From assembly GCA_002901265.1 (NCBI GenBank), contig PPHI01000039.1, positions 79,248-143,247 of the forward strand: a stretch of 64,000 nucleotides of DNA, read 5' to 3'. Shown here in pieces: positions 44,879-54,087 of this stretch. The notes under the pieces were generated by a model that worked only from the letters and a program-made list of their open reading frames with translations, had not been told where the DNA came from and made no database searches. Both the position numbers and the translations under genes were made by a program. The stretch comes from Rhodopirellula baltica (GTDB taxonomy: Bacteria; Planctomycetota; Planctomycetia; Pirellulales; Pirellulaceae). Position 1 is the first letter of the stretch, and every line of letters starts with the position of its first letter.

Positions 44879-45934
44879 ATGGCGATTCGTTCTGACAGTG
44901 CGTCCAACGCACCCGAACAAAATTCCGTTCTATCGGGTCATTCGCAAAACGACTCGATTTCCCGCCAGAAAACGCAACGACGCCTTAGGATGAGGTCTCT
45001 TGCGCTGGCAGGCACCGCGGCCCTCATCCTGACCGGTTCTGCCGGATGCTCAATCCTTACCAATGCGTATAGCTACGCGAGAAAGTCCGATTGCTTGGAC
45101 GATTTCATGCTATCGCATCGCAACAAGGTCTTTGCACAACGCGCCTGGTTCCGTGAAGCAAGCTGCCATGCTGGCCAAGCGAACCTGTCCGAGTTCAAAG
45201 CGGGCTTCATCAAGGGCTACATCGATGTCGCCAACGGCGGATCCGGCTGCACGCCCTCCGTCGCTCCCAGCCAATACTGGGGGTGGAAATACCAATCCCC
45301 AGGCGGACAAGCTGCGATTGGAGCGTTTTTCGCTGGCTATCCGTATGGTGCGAAAGCGGCAGAACAAGACGGCCTGAGCAATTGGTCAAACGTTCGCCCG
45401 CACCGCCTGCCAAGCGACCCAGACGCCGAGCCGGCAACGGAAGCGACACCCGCGCCCGCTCCGGTCATGTACGGTCCAGACGGAATGCCGCTTCAGGAAT
45501 ACATCGTTCCTGGCAGTGAAGTCGAAGTCATCATGCCAAGCAACGGCGAACCTTACCCAGGCAACACACCGTTGCCGACGGAAGAACTGCTGCTGTCGCC
45601 AGAAAGCGGCGAAACCTTGCCAATGCCTCAATCGAGCACGATCGAGAATCTGGACTCGGCAGAGATCCTGCCCCAAGAGCCAGCTCAAACGTTCGTCCTT
45701 GAGTCGTCTCCGGCGTTACCAAGCGATGTTGAATCCTACTCGCTGAACGACCAGGCGACACAAACCGGCCCCGAGCAAGAGCTTCCCGAAGACGCGATCG
45801 AAGGCATCTTTGGCAGTATCGACTTGCCGACCAACGCTGGTCACAGTCCTGCCGATTTCGCGTTGCCCCCAGTTGGACCGGCGGCTGCAACCGCTGACGC
45901 TGACGGCAACGACATTCCCTTCAAATTTGAATAA
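44879..45934 (+). CDS. Planctomycete lipoprotein paired with polysaccharide exporter
   Basis: 351 residues from ATG 44879, chosen for its strong ribosome binding site; Met38 at 44990 is an alternative. A basic stretch and hydrophobic core end at the lipobox LTGSAGC (Cys57). The following domain has conserved-looking Cys and Gly/Trp residues (DFMLSHRNKVFAQRAWFREA, CHAGQANLSEFKAGFIKGYID, QYWGWKYQSPGGQAAIGAFFAGYPYGAKAA). The second half is Pro/Glu-rich linker. The family is not identified. It sits 52 bp before the Wza-like gene, so it may be an accessory outer-membrane or periplasmic export protein. Confidence 0.72.
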   Translation: MAIRSDSASNAPEQNSVLSGHSQNDSISRQKTQRRLRMRSLALAGTAALILTGSAGCSILTNAYSYARKSDCLDDFMLSHRNKVFAQRAWFREASCHAGQANLSEFKAGFIKGYIDVANGGSGCTPSVAPSQYWGWKYQSPGGQAAIGAFFAGYPYGAKAAEQDGLSNWSNVRPHRLPSDPDAEPATEATPAPAPVMYGPDGMPLQEYIVPGSEVEVIMPSNGEPYPGNTPLPTEELLLSPESGETLPMPQSSTIENLDSAEILPQEPAQTFVLESSPALPSDVESYSLNDQATQTGPEQELPEDAIEGIFGSIDLPTNAGHSPADFALPPVGPAAATADADGNDIPFKFE

Positions 45935-45986
45935 GCAGCTCGTGGCCAAGAATCCACGCTGAATACCCTCAGTGAGAAGTTCAAGG

Positions 45987-47393
45987 ATGAATACAACCCC
46001 TTCAAACTTGGTTCAGAGCCAGCAGGACGCTGGCAACGGACGACGAGCACAACTGTGGCGCCAGATCAAGCGATTCGGCTTCACGATCGCCGCATCGACC
46101 CTGTTTGCCGGTTCAATGACCGGTTGCTCGGCATTGACACAACCGATCGATGGTATCCCGGCCAGCCGGGTCCCTCGACAATACTTTGCCGAGCCAAAGA
46201 ACGACTTGGTGCCCGTCGACATCTCGCTGCTGACACTCGAGCCGCCACGCGAGTACGTTCTCGGTGCGGGTGACATTCTGGGTGTCTACATTGAAGGTGT
46301 GTTGCCATTCAATCCACCGAGCTCACCACCCGAACCGCCGCCAGTGAACTTTCCCGACGCGGAAAGCACCCTGCCACCGTCGATCGGTTACCCAATCGCC
46401 GTTCAGGAAGATGGCTCACTATCGCTGCCTTTGATCGAACCACTGAACGTCAACGGACTGACACTTGATCAAGTCCGTGACGCAATTCGCGATGCCTATA
46501 TCGACAACGATATCCTTCGCACCGACAAAGCTCGCCCGATTGTCACGATCATCCAAGAACGCACCGTCGACGTCATCGTCGTCCGTGAAGACGGCGGCGG
46601 CGGACAAGGCTTGCTGCGAAACGCAGCCAGCTCCGACTTCCTTCGCGGCGGTTCGGACCGAAGTGCCAGCGGTGGTCTTGTCAAACTAAAGGCCTACCAG
46701 AACGACATCCTGCACGCCTTGGTCGAAACCGGTGGACTCCCCGGCTTGAACGCCAAGAACCAAGTCAAGGTTTTGCGTGCGAGCACCCGAAATCGCGAAG
46801 CCCGTGAAGAGTTCTTGGCCAAGTATCGCAAACAACGCCTCGCCGCGATGGCTGACCCCTGTGCCTGCCTGCCAAAGCTTCCCGAAGACCCCACGGTCAT
46901 GCGAATTCCGCTGCGTCTACCACCGGGAGAATCGCCGAACCTGACTCAAGAAGACATCACGCTGCAAGAAGGCGACATCGTCTACATCGAATCACGTGAA
47001 ACGGAAGTCTTCTATACCGGCGGCTTGCTGCCTGGTGGCGAGTTCCCACTGCCTCGCGACTATGACCTTGACGTCCTTGGCGCGATGGCGATGGTTGGAA
47101 ATGGTGTCTACGGACAGTCAAGCCAATCGCAACGCTCCGGCGGCATCGGCGGACTCGGTGGTGCGATCGCGACAATCCCACCAGGTCGCCTCTACATCCT
47201 TCGCAAGACGGACTGCAATGGCCAGATCGCGATCGAAGTCGACCTCGCCAAGGCGATCAACGAACCAAGTTCTCGACCGCTGATCAAAGCGGGCGACACG
47301 CTTGTCCTGCAGTACAAACCAGAAGAAGAAGTTCTCAACTTCGGTCTTGGAACCTTCTTCACCTACGGGATTCGCGAACTACTCCGCAACTAG
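45987..47393 (+). CDS. Polysaccharide export lipoprotein (Wza-like, poly_export/SLBB)
   Basis: About 468 residues from ATG 45987, preceded by GAGAAG; a GTG at 45972 would add five residues. The lipobox SMTGC places the lipid on Cys47. The export domain starts at REYVLGAGDILGVYIEGVL and is followed by the segment VQEDGSLSLPLIEPLNVNGLTLDQVRDAIR. One or two SLBB-like parts follow, with a large insertion (NAASSDFLRGGSDRSASGGLVK). The C-terminus has IYGI-like FFTYGIREL. Such proteins form the outer-membrane channel for capsule or exopolysaccharide. It ends before a strong terminator. Confidence 0.9.
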   Translation: MNTTPSNLVQSQQDAGNGRRAQLWRQIKRFGFTIAASTLFAGSMTGCSALTQPIDGIPASRVPRQYFAEPKNDLVPVDISLLTLEPPREYVLGAGDILGVYIEGVLPFNPPSSPPEPPPVNFPDAESTLPPSIGYPIAVQEDGSLSLPLIEPLNVNGLTLDQVRDAIRDAYIDNDILRTDKARPIVTIIQERTVDVIVVREDGGGGQGLLRNAASSDFLRGGSDRSASGGLVKLKAYQNDILHALVETGGLPGLNAKNQVKVLRASTRNREAREEFLAKYRKQRLAAMADPCACLPKLPEDPTVMRIPLRLPPGESPNLTQEDITLQEGDIVYIESRETEVFYTGGLLPGGEFPLPRDYDLDVLGAMAMVGNGVYGQSSQSQRSGGIGGLGGAIATIPPGRLYILRKTDCNGQIAIEVDLAKAINEPSSRPLIKAGDTLVLQYKPEEEVLNFGLGTFFTYGIRELLRN

Positions 47394-47421
47394 CGGACAA
47401 CTCGACTCCCTGGAAAACGAC

Positions 47422-47459
47422 AACGCCGTGCGACTGGCTTCAGTTGCACGGCGTTTTTT
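47422..47459 (+). terminator. Intrinsic terminator after the Wza-like gene
   Basis: AACGCCGTGC (47422-47431) pairs with GCACGGCGTT (47446-47455), with an inner ACTG/CAGT stem and GCTT loop, then a T-run. It separates the exporter pair from the convergent aas-type gene. Confidence 0.9.
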
Positions 47460-47495
47460 ATGCTTACGAAAGAACACTCTGAACCTAGCGAAACT

Positions 47496-49805
47496 TCAGC
47501 TAGCCCCGGTGCTGCCAGTCAATTCCAACGCCAGATCCTTAGCACCTTTCAGATCCAACTTGCCAGTTCCCAACAGCGGGATCGCATCGACTTCGTAGAA
47601 CGAATCACGACCGGGAATGAAAAGGTTTGGCAGCCCCGCTTCTTTCAGCCCCGCCAGAATTGCTTCGGTATCAACCGCAAGGGGACGATGCAGTACGATC
47701 AGTCGCTCGCCCTTCTTTGAATCTGGAACCGCGGTCACACAAACATGCATCGCGCCTTCGTCAGCGTCCGCGGCCTCTTCGCCTCCGCCAACACGGCCAA
47801 TCACATTGCAGATCTCTTCTTCGACTTTGACGTGTGGCACCATTTCACCGCCGATTTTCGAAAATCGACTGAGTCGTCCGGTGATGTGAATGAAACCTTG
47901 GCCATCGATGTGGGCAACGTCACCGGTGATGTAAAAGCCATCTTGGATCGCCTTTCCCGTCAGGTCATCACGGTTTGCGTATCCGGCCATCACGTTGGGA
48001 CCGGCGATCAACAACATGCCGTCTTCGTCAGCTTTCATCTCCTCACCAGTGTCTTGCGAGACCACTTTCGCGCAAACGCCCGGCAACGGACGGCCGACTG
48101 AGCCTTCGATCCGATCAGGCTGGTGAACGGATGGCGAACGCGTTGGCGGAACGTTTACTGACACCAACGGACTTAGCTCTGTAGTGCCATACCCTTCGAC
48201 AGGACGCACGCCGAACTTTTCTTCGAACGCTTCGAACAACTCGCCTGGCATCTTCTCGGCCCCGACCACGCAAATGTCAAGCTTTGCGAATTGCTCGGGA
48301 GCGACGCGACGAATGTATCCTCGGACGAACGTTGGCGTCCCAAGGATTACCGTGACACCGTATTTCTGCGAAAGCTTTCCAACTTGTTTCGCGTCCAATG
48401 GATTGAAGTGATAAACGCCACAAGGCCCCAGCACCTGCGCGGCCCACAGAGTGACGCTGTATCCGAATGAATGAAAGAATGGCAATACACCCAATACCAC
48501 GTCGTCATCATTCAGACGAATCGCTTTTTCAATCGCGTCGACGTTGTGGCTGATGTTACCCTGAGTCAACATGACGCCTTTGGGCATCCCCGTCGATCCG
48601 CTGGTAAAGATGATCGTCAACAAGTCGTCGATCTTGACACGGTTCAAACCAAGGATCTTGAACAGCATTCGAGCCGGGACAAGATTCGCCTGCAAAAACG
48701 CAATCGCCTTGTCCGCCGTCGACACCTTGTCTCGCACCGATTCCAACGTGATCACATCCGAATCGATTTCTAACCCGATCTTGCTTAGAAACCGTTCGCT
48801 TGTCAGCACATGCTTGATGCCGACTTCCTTGATGCAGTAGTTGATGACTTCGCTCGAAACGGTGTAATTCAAATTCACCGCGACGCGACGATCGAAAGCG
48901 AGCGCGACGTTGACGACCACTCCGCCAGCACTCGGCGGCAGCAAGATGCCGATGTTCTGTTCGTCTTTTGAAAACACCTCACGGGCAAGCATCCGACGAA
49001 GCGCGAGAGCTCGCGTCAACGCATCACGCCCCTTCAACTCGGTACCCATCGAATCGGCGATTTGCAATCGACTCCCTCGTCGACGCCAGGCGCGAATCAA
49101 GGACTTACTTAGCAGAGGAAATTCGCTGCGGTGCTCGACTTGTGCACGGGCCGCGAGCTGGGCGACTTGCGAGCGAACGATTTCTGTTGGTGTCTCATGC
49201 TCAAGCGGCTTGCCGATATACAGCGTCAGACGTCGACGAAATTTGTTTGGCCACTTCAAGAAGAATTTGCCGCCGGAAAAGCTGAAGATACTCCCCCACA
49301 TCCCATCCAAATAGAACGGAACGATTGGAGCATCGTTGCCCTGAAGGATTTTACGGAACCCGGGCTTGAAACCCTGCAACTGCCCCGTGCGTGTCAGCGT
49401 TCCTTCGGGAAAGATCCCGATGACGTCGCCGGCCTTCAAACCTTCGCGGGCCGTCTTCAGTGCGCGCGCGATGGACTTGGGATTCGTCAGCATCAGGATC
49501 GTACCAAACGCTGCGGCTACCCACTTCGTAAATGGCGTCGCAAAGTTTCCGCCGTCAACGACGAAACGAACGTTTCGAGGCAGCATCCAAAGCAGCACAG
49601 CACCATCGATCCAAGAAACGTGATTGCCGACGATCAGATAGCCGCCTTCCGCAGGCAGATTCTCTAACCCGACAACATGCTTCCGATACAAAAGTGACAA
49701 AAGAGGGCGGATCAACGCGCGAACAAAGACACGCGGCGCGATCAACGCGAACCCGGCCATCGACAAGACAATGGCAATGACAAACCCAAAGATATACCAA
49801 CCCAT
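47496..49805 (-). CDS. aas: Bifunctional lysophospholipid acyltransferase / acyl-ACP synthetase (Aas type)
   Basis: 769 residues. The N-terminal third is a PlsC-type acyltransferase: HX4D motif in GNHVSWIDGAVLLW and FPEGTLTRTGQLQGFKPG. The rest is an AMP-forming ligase: P-loop FTSGSTGMPKGVMLTQGN, EGYGTTELSPLVSVN and TGDVAHIDGQGFIHITGRLSRFSKIGG. The arrangement equals E. coli Aas, which activates fatty acid with ATP on ACP and re-acylates 2-acyl-glycerophosphoethanolamine. A hydrophobic N-terminus (YIFGFVIAIVLSMAGFALI) anchors it in the inner membrane. Acyl-CoA and MFS-fused homologues also exist, so the exact substrate is inferred. Confidence 0.88.
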   Translation of the reverse strand: MGWYIFGFVIAIVLSMAGFALIAPRVFVRALIRPLLSLLYRKHVVGLENLPAEGGYLIVGNHVSWIDGAVLLWMLPRNVRFVVDGGNFATPFTKWVAAAFGTILMLTNPKSIARALKTAREGLKAGDVIGIFPEGTLTRTGQLQGFKPGFRKILQGNDAPIVPFYLDGMWGSIFSFSGGKFFLKWPNKFRRRLTLYIGKPLEHETPTEIVRSQVAQLAARAQVEHRSEFPLLSKSLIRAWRRRGSRLQIADSMGTELKGRDALTRALALRRMLAREVFSKDEQNIGILLPPSAGGVVVNVALAFDRRVAVNLNYTVSSEVINYCIKEVGIKHVLTSERFLSKIGLEIDSDVITLESVRDKVSTADKAIAFLQANLVPARMLFKILGLNRVKIDDLLTIIFTSGSTGMPKGVMLTQGNISHNVDAIEKAIRLNDDDVVLGVLPFFHSFGYSVTLWAAQVLGPCGVYHFNPLDAKQVGKLSQKYGVTVILGTPTFVRGYIRRVAPEQFAKLDICVVGAEKMPGELFEAFEEKFGVRPVEGYGTTELSPLVSVNVPPTRSPSVHQPDRIEGSVGRPLPGVCAKVVSQDTGEEMKADEDGMLLIAGPNVMAGYANRDDLTGKAIQDGFYITGDVAHIDGQGFIHITGRLSRFSKIGGEMVPHVKVEEEICNVIGRVGGGEEAADADEGAMHVCVTAVPDSKKGERLIVLHRPLAVDTEAILAGLKEAGLPNLFIPGRDSFYEVDAIPLLGTGKLDLKGAKDLALELTGSTGAS

Positions 49806-50115
49806 GCGCGACGTTTCCTACCCTACGTGAGGCTTCCTCCCAAGCGAGGCTTTTGTCGCCACCTTGCGTCCAAAAAACCTGCGGCAACCGAGCAACCATT
49901 CGCACGGACGCAGCAATTCGCTACCAAGAGAACCCAAAAGAATAGGCGAAGAGGGCCAATTCGAGCAACACCGCGGCCCCCACATCAAATCCGGGATTGT
50001 GTAGAAACCGCCCTATGGTGCCGCAGACGCGCCTTCCGGCACGCCCAATCACGCATCGCCGCTCGGCCGCAATCCAACGGAAACTCCGGGCTGCGGCCCT
50101 CGCAACTGCCAGCGA
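49806..50115. other. Intergenic stretch upstream of the aas gene, no gene seen
   Basis: 310 bp between the aas start and the nhaA stop. The small frames crossing it (49827-50141, 49997-50236 on the + strand) are antisense or compositional. It must hold the aas promoter; no specific element could be named. Confidence 0.4.
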
Positions 50116-51345
50116 TCAGTTCGCCGCCGGCTCTTGTTTGAGAAACGCCAAGCGAATTCCCAACGCCTTGGCGGCAATAATTGCACTCACCGGCGCCAAG
50201 AAACTCAACAGCGCGCCCATCTTCACCGAGTCCTGAATCGGACCGGGATCAGGGAACGCAGCGGTTGAGACAAACAACGCCACGGTAAAGCCCAGACTGG
50301 CAATACACCCGATTACGGTAACGTGCTTCAAATTCATTCCGCCCGGCAGTTCCAACTTCAACACACGAACCGCAAAGTAGCTGAACGCGAGGATCCCAAC
50401 CGGCTTGCCAATGAACAAGCCCAGCGTTACCAACCAAGTTCCGGCACCGACACTTGAAAGCACCACCCCCGCGTTTACCAATGCGAACAAGCCCAGAATC
50501 AGCTCCACCGGCTCCTTCCACCAGTGTTCAAACTGGTTCAAAGTGTCCGATTGGCTGCCGTCTTCGGCAAAGAGACCCTCATCGCGTTTGGCGTGAGGAA
50601 GCGTTGGGATGATCGGCACCAAACCGAGCGCGGCGTGAATGCCCGACATGTAGAACGAAATCCAGCTCAGTACGCCGGGGATCGCCAGATACCACCAAAA
50701 GTTCTTCACACCCGCTCGGTTGAACGCAACCCCCATCGCAACCGCAGCGGCGGTCAATCCCAACCACCCCAAGTTGACATCGCCCGAAGGATAGAACACC
50801 GCCAAAATCCCCAACCCGACAGCGTCATCTGCAATCGCCAAAAGCAGCAGGAACGAGATTGCCGGGTGACCATTGCCGAAAATCAGGCGCGCGATCAAGT
50901 AACTAAACGCAATGTCCGTTGCACAAGGGATCGCCCAGCCATTGCCAAGTTCACCATATTGGCCGACCATCAGGGCACCAATAATGTAAACGATCGATGG
51001 CCCGACAACTCCTCCGGCAGTCGCTAACAGTGGCGTCGCGGCAGTCCGGATGTTTGACAAAGCCCCGCCCGGCAAGATCGATTCCCAAACTTCCTTTGCC
51101 GCGATCGCAAAGAACAGTGCCATCAGGATATCGTTGACGAGGAAGTGGAACGTCAAACCATGGGCATCGTGGCCGTGACTAGCCACGGGCCAAAGATTGA
51201 CATGGACAAAGTTGTGATACGAATGCCCTGAAAACAGTCCGTCCGCATTTGCCCAGATCAGGGCGAGTAGCGATCCGAGAACCAAGAACATTGAATTGCT
51301 GTATAGGAATTCGCGAATCGGCTGATCGCCCTTCGGCTTCGACAT
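50116..51345 (-). CDS. nhaA: Na+/H+ antiporter NhaA
   Basis: About 409 residues from ATG 51343-51345 (preceded by AAAGAAG); the frame is open further upstream but without features. The N-terminus MSKPKGDQPIREFLYSNSMFL is followed by membrane helices. The helix with PCATDIAFSYLIARL and the pair LAIADDAVGLGILAVF carry the three aspartates used for cation exchange in NhaA. DSVKMGALLSFLAPVSAIIAAKALG is the typical end. It exports sodium in exchange for protons in the inner membrane. Confidence 0.95.
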   Translation of the reverse strand: MSKPKGDQPIREFLYSNSMFLVLGSLLALIWANADGLFSGHSYHNFVHVNLWPVASHGHDAHGLTFHFLVNDILMALFFAIAAKEVWESILPGGALSNIRTAATPLLATAGGVVGPSIVYIIGALMVGQYGELGNGWAIPCATDIAFSYLIARLIFGNGHPAISFLLLLAIADDAVGLGILAVFYPSGDVNLGWLGLTAAAVAMGVAFNRAGVKNFWWYLAIPGVLSWISFYMSGIHAALGLVPIIPTLPHAKRDEGLFAEDGSQSDTLNQFEHWWKEPVELILGLFALVNAGVVLSSVGAGTWLVTLGLFIGKPVGILAFSYFAVRVLKLELPGGMNLKHVTVIGCIASLGFTVALFVSTAAFPDPGPIQDSVKMGALLSFLAPVSAIIAAKALGIRLAFLKQEPAAN

Positions 51346-51598
51346 CTTCTTTCTGCCCCAGAGATTTGAAAGCTGTGCACAAGTGATTGAAAAAATGGCA
51401 AACCGGCTGACAGCCCAATCGCCGCGCAACCCTAGTTCCCATTTATTCGCCGACCGAGAAAAATGACACACGCCGGCCGTGCACTGAGGGTGAAACGCCA
51501 CACCTGTCGCAACCTTCTCTCCACCTTTCACTGGACTTCCGAATGAATCACGACACGTCTACCACCCTTTTCATCGCTCCTGCCCCGCCAAAGGTGCG

Positions 51599-52480
51599 AT
51601 GAACCTGGGCATCCTTGGCAAAACATCACTGCTCGTTGCGCTGCCCAATCGACTGTCACTCGACGCCGTCACGGTTGGATTGGCATGGAACACAGTCATT
51701 ACCAATGAATTTACGGGCCGACTTCCCGCGTGGCACGAACTCCTAATCATCGGGACTTCAATTTGGATCGTCTACACGATCGACCGGCTACTCGACGGGC
51801 GAACGCTTTCCGAAGACACACCGGCAACTGACCGCCACCAATTTCATTCGCGACACAGCTCCAAGCTTTTAATGGCTTGGCTGACCGCGGTTGCAGTAGT
51901 CGCTTGGTGCTCCGCCTACCACGCCACCGAGACACAACTCCGCTGGGGAATCGTTACCGTTGGTTTAGCGATCTGTTACGTCGTGAGCGCGCAATTGCTG
52001 AACCCGATCAAAACGCTATTTCCGAAAGAGGTTCGAGCCGGTGCACTGTTTGCCCTCGGCGTTTCACTCGTCGCCTGGTCCGATCACCGGACCACCGCTT
52101 GGCAGCCACTGTTGCTGATCACAATCCTCTGCGCCGCGATGTTCACAATCAACTGTTTGATCGTGTCGGCATCCGAATCGGAAATTGACGTAGGACAAGG
52201 GAACGACTCGCTCGCCCGGCGTCACCCGAAGTTGACCGAACGCTTCATCTTGATGATCGCTCTACACACCGCCGTCACGATCATCGCCATGACGACGGCT
52301 CAGATACCGATGACCATCGGACTCTGCATCTTGACCAGCGATGCATTGCTCGTTTCGTACGTCATCCTGGAACAGCGGCGCAGCGTTCGCAAACTGTCAC
52401 CGTCGGCTTGGATGGCGTCACTTGCCGACGCCGCAATCGCCGTCGCCCCTTTGACCTGCATCGCACTTCTACAACGATGA
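51599..52480 (+). CDS. UbiA-like polytopic membrane protein
   Basis: 293 residues, about eight hydrophobic segments. It carries a first aspartate-rich site IVYTIDRLLDG (DxxxD) in the position of the UbiA prenyltransferase motif, and a later SEIDVGQGNDSLARRHPKL resembling the second UbiA site. Proteins of this type transfer a prenyl chain to an aromatic acceptor in quinone or related pathways, but the similarity is by pattern only. Its TGA overlaps the ATG of the downstream methyltransferase (ATGA), so the two are translationally coupled and probably act on the same molecule. Confidence 0.55.
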   Translation: MNLGILGKTSLLVALPNRLSLDAVTVGLAWNTVITNEFTGRLPAWHELLIIGTSIWIVYTIDRLLDGRTLSEDTPATDRHQFHSRHSSKLLMAWLTAVAVVAWCSAYHATETQLRWGIVTVGLAICYVVSAQLLNPIKTLFPKEVRAGALFALGVSLVAWSDHRTTAWQPLLLITILCAAMFTINCLIVSASESEIDVGQGNDSLARRHPKLTERFILMIALHTAVTIIAMTTAQIPMTIGLCILTSDALLVSYVILEQRRSVRKLSPSAWMASLADAAIAVAPLTCIALLQR

Positions 52481-53169
52481 AGTCCTCCCGATCATCACGC
52501 GGATACGATCGCCTTGCACCGATCTATCGAATGCTTGAGGTGTCGATGTTCGGAGTTCGACTACATCAAACTCGCCTCGCATTGCTGGACCAATTGCCAT
52601 CGATCCAAACCGCGTTGTTCCTAGGTGACGGCGATGGCAGACTGCTTGAAGCGTTTTGCAAACGTCAACCACATGCCGATGTGACCAGCATTGATCAAAG
52701 TCCAAAGATGCTTGCGAGCCAGAGGTGTCGGATTGATCGCCTCAGTCACTCTGGGCAGATCCATTTCGAACTTGCCAACGCGATCGATTACAAGCCACCT
52801 GAACAATCATTTGATTTGATTGTCAGCGCCTACTTCTTGGATTGCTTTACCGAGCAACAACTCCGTGAATCGTTGCCACGATGGCTTGCCGCGCTCAAGC
52901 CGGATGGGAAGTTGTACTACGTTGACTTCTGCGTTCCCGACGTTCGTAACGAAACAATCACGCGAACAGGCCGCTTCCGTTTCCAACTGCTGCTCTATCT
53001 GATGCATCGTTTCTTTGCAGCCGCAACGGCACATCCCACCCGGACGTTGCAACCGATGGAATTGCTTATCGAGAGCGCAGGCTTTCAACCAATACACGTC
53101 GCCACAGAAATCGATCCGATGTGTACGTGTAAGATCTACCAATCAAAAAAGACCGCCCTTCGTCCGTGA
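52477..53169 (+). CDS. Class I SAM-dependent methyltransferase
   Basis: About 230 residues from ATG 52477, which overlaps the upstream stop. Motif I is FLGDGDGRLLEAFCKRQP, motif II DVTSIDQSPKMLASQR, and the later block FDLIVSAYFLDCFTEQQL then LPRWLAALKPDGKLYYVDF matches the Methyltransf_11/25 group. N-terminal YDRLAPIYRMLEVSMFG is shared with UbiE-like enzymes. Coupling to a UbiA-like protein suggests methylation of a prenylated or other lipid acceptor. The last codons form part of a terminator hairpin. Confidence 0.8.
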   Translation: MKSSRSSRGYDRLAPIYRMLEVSMFGVRLHQTRLALLDQLPSIQTALFLGDGDGRLLEAFCKRQPHADVTSIDQSPKMLASQRCRIDRLSHSGQIHFELANAIDYKPPEQSFDLIVSAYFLDCFTEQQLRESLPRWLAALKPDGKLYYVDFCVPDVRNETITRTGRFRFQLLLYLMHRFFAAATAHPTRTLQPMELLIESAGFQPIHVATEIDPMCTCKIYQSKKTALRP

Positions 53170-53187
53170 AGGTCGGTCTCGAGTTTT
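53151..53187 (+). terminator. Intrinsic terminator overlapping the methyltransferase stop codon
   Basis: GACCG (53151-53155) pairs with CGGTC (53174-53178) and CCTTC (53157-53161) with GAAGG (53168-53172) around a 6-nt loop; a TTTT follows at 53184-53187. The TGA stop is at 53167-53169, inside the hairpin, so the last codons double as the stem. Translating ribosomes would disrupt it, but the stem can reform after release. Confidence 0.75.
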
Positions 53188-54087
53188 GTCACGTAGTTGA
53201 TGGCGCAGCACGTCCATGGCATTGACCCAGTCCAACCGAATTAAGTGACAAAACGGAAGTTACTTTCCTAGTCGCAAATCGGGGTTTGACTTGCCGGCAA
53301 TCCGTACGAGCCGACTTCCAATTTTCAACCGCAGATCCTTGCGGCTGTTCCGGAACAACGTCTCCTACGCTATCCCAAAATGGCTTTGTCGCTGAACATG
53401 AAAATTCAGCCGTCCGGGGCTAATTCAAGCAATGCCTTGGGGCGGGTGGTCGCAATGGACGAAGCTGTGTCACGCGACCGACGTGAGCTGGAAGCACAAA
53501 GCGAATCGATAGTTCGCAAAAGCGTTTGTCGAATCACGACAAAGCGTCTCCCGTGCACGAGTGAAGAGCAGTACTTGGCTCGGAAGCAGAACAACTTTTC
53601 CACAACCCGAGCGAGCAGGAATTTGCCAACGTTGCACCGAATGTCAACAACAAAGTTTGACGACTGAGCGATGTAGCAAAGCACCAAGATGGAAAGCGTC
53701 GGCAATTTTCGATGCGAAATGGACTCAAAATTTTTTTGGTTTGTTGTGACCAATTGAACCGGTTGAACATCACTTGCAATGACGCCAACGAACGCGCGTG
53801 GCGACTGGCGAGTTGACTTTCAAATCGATGTCTAGAAATGCCAACTACCATCGCGCATCTCGCGTTCGTTTCGAACATGATTTCGACGCGCAACGACGGA
53901 CGAAGTTATCAACGATGCGGCAAAACACATCCGCGTTTCGGTCGATCTTTCGATTCACATTCGCAAGCAATTTGCGAATGTCATCATTGCCGCCACTGAA
54001 AGCGATCCGAAAAATTTTTCGGATCAACCAACTAGTTCTCCGCCGCGTCCTCCGGATCTTGATACACTGCGTCGGTCGCATTGGCGA
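53188..54087. other. Roughly 900-bp stretch with no convincing gene; two inverted repeats
   Basis: Small frames (53380-53667 +, 53406-53753 -, 53534-53893 -, 53845-54108 -) have no known family features and do not agree in direction. Composition differs from the flanks: more A/T and many CGAA/TTCG words. Two inverted repeats stand out near the GT2 gene: CATTCGCAA/TTGCGAATG (53958-53966 with 53972-53980, loop 5) and a perfect 22-bp palindrome at 54004-54025 whose half is GATCCGAAAAA. It may be the control region of the GT2 gene, a decayed gene, or an unrecognised RNA. Confidence 0.4.
54004..54025. repeat. Perfect 22-bp palindrome upstream of the GT2 gene
   Basis: Half-site GATCCGAAAAA followed exactly by its reverse complement; as RNA it can form an 8-bp stem with an AAATTT loop. 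It lies 62 bp before the GT2 start. The AT-rich centre suits an operator for a dimeric regulator. Confidence 0.6.

Noticed and set aside
54004..54025. Intrinsic terminator at the 22-bp palindrome
   Set aside because: No T-run follows outside the palindrome and no gene end is near; an operator or neutral palindrome is more likely.
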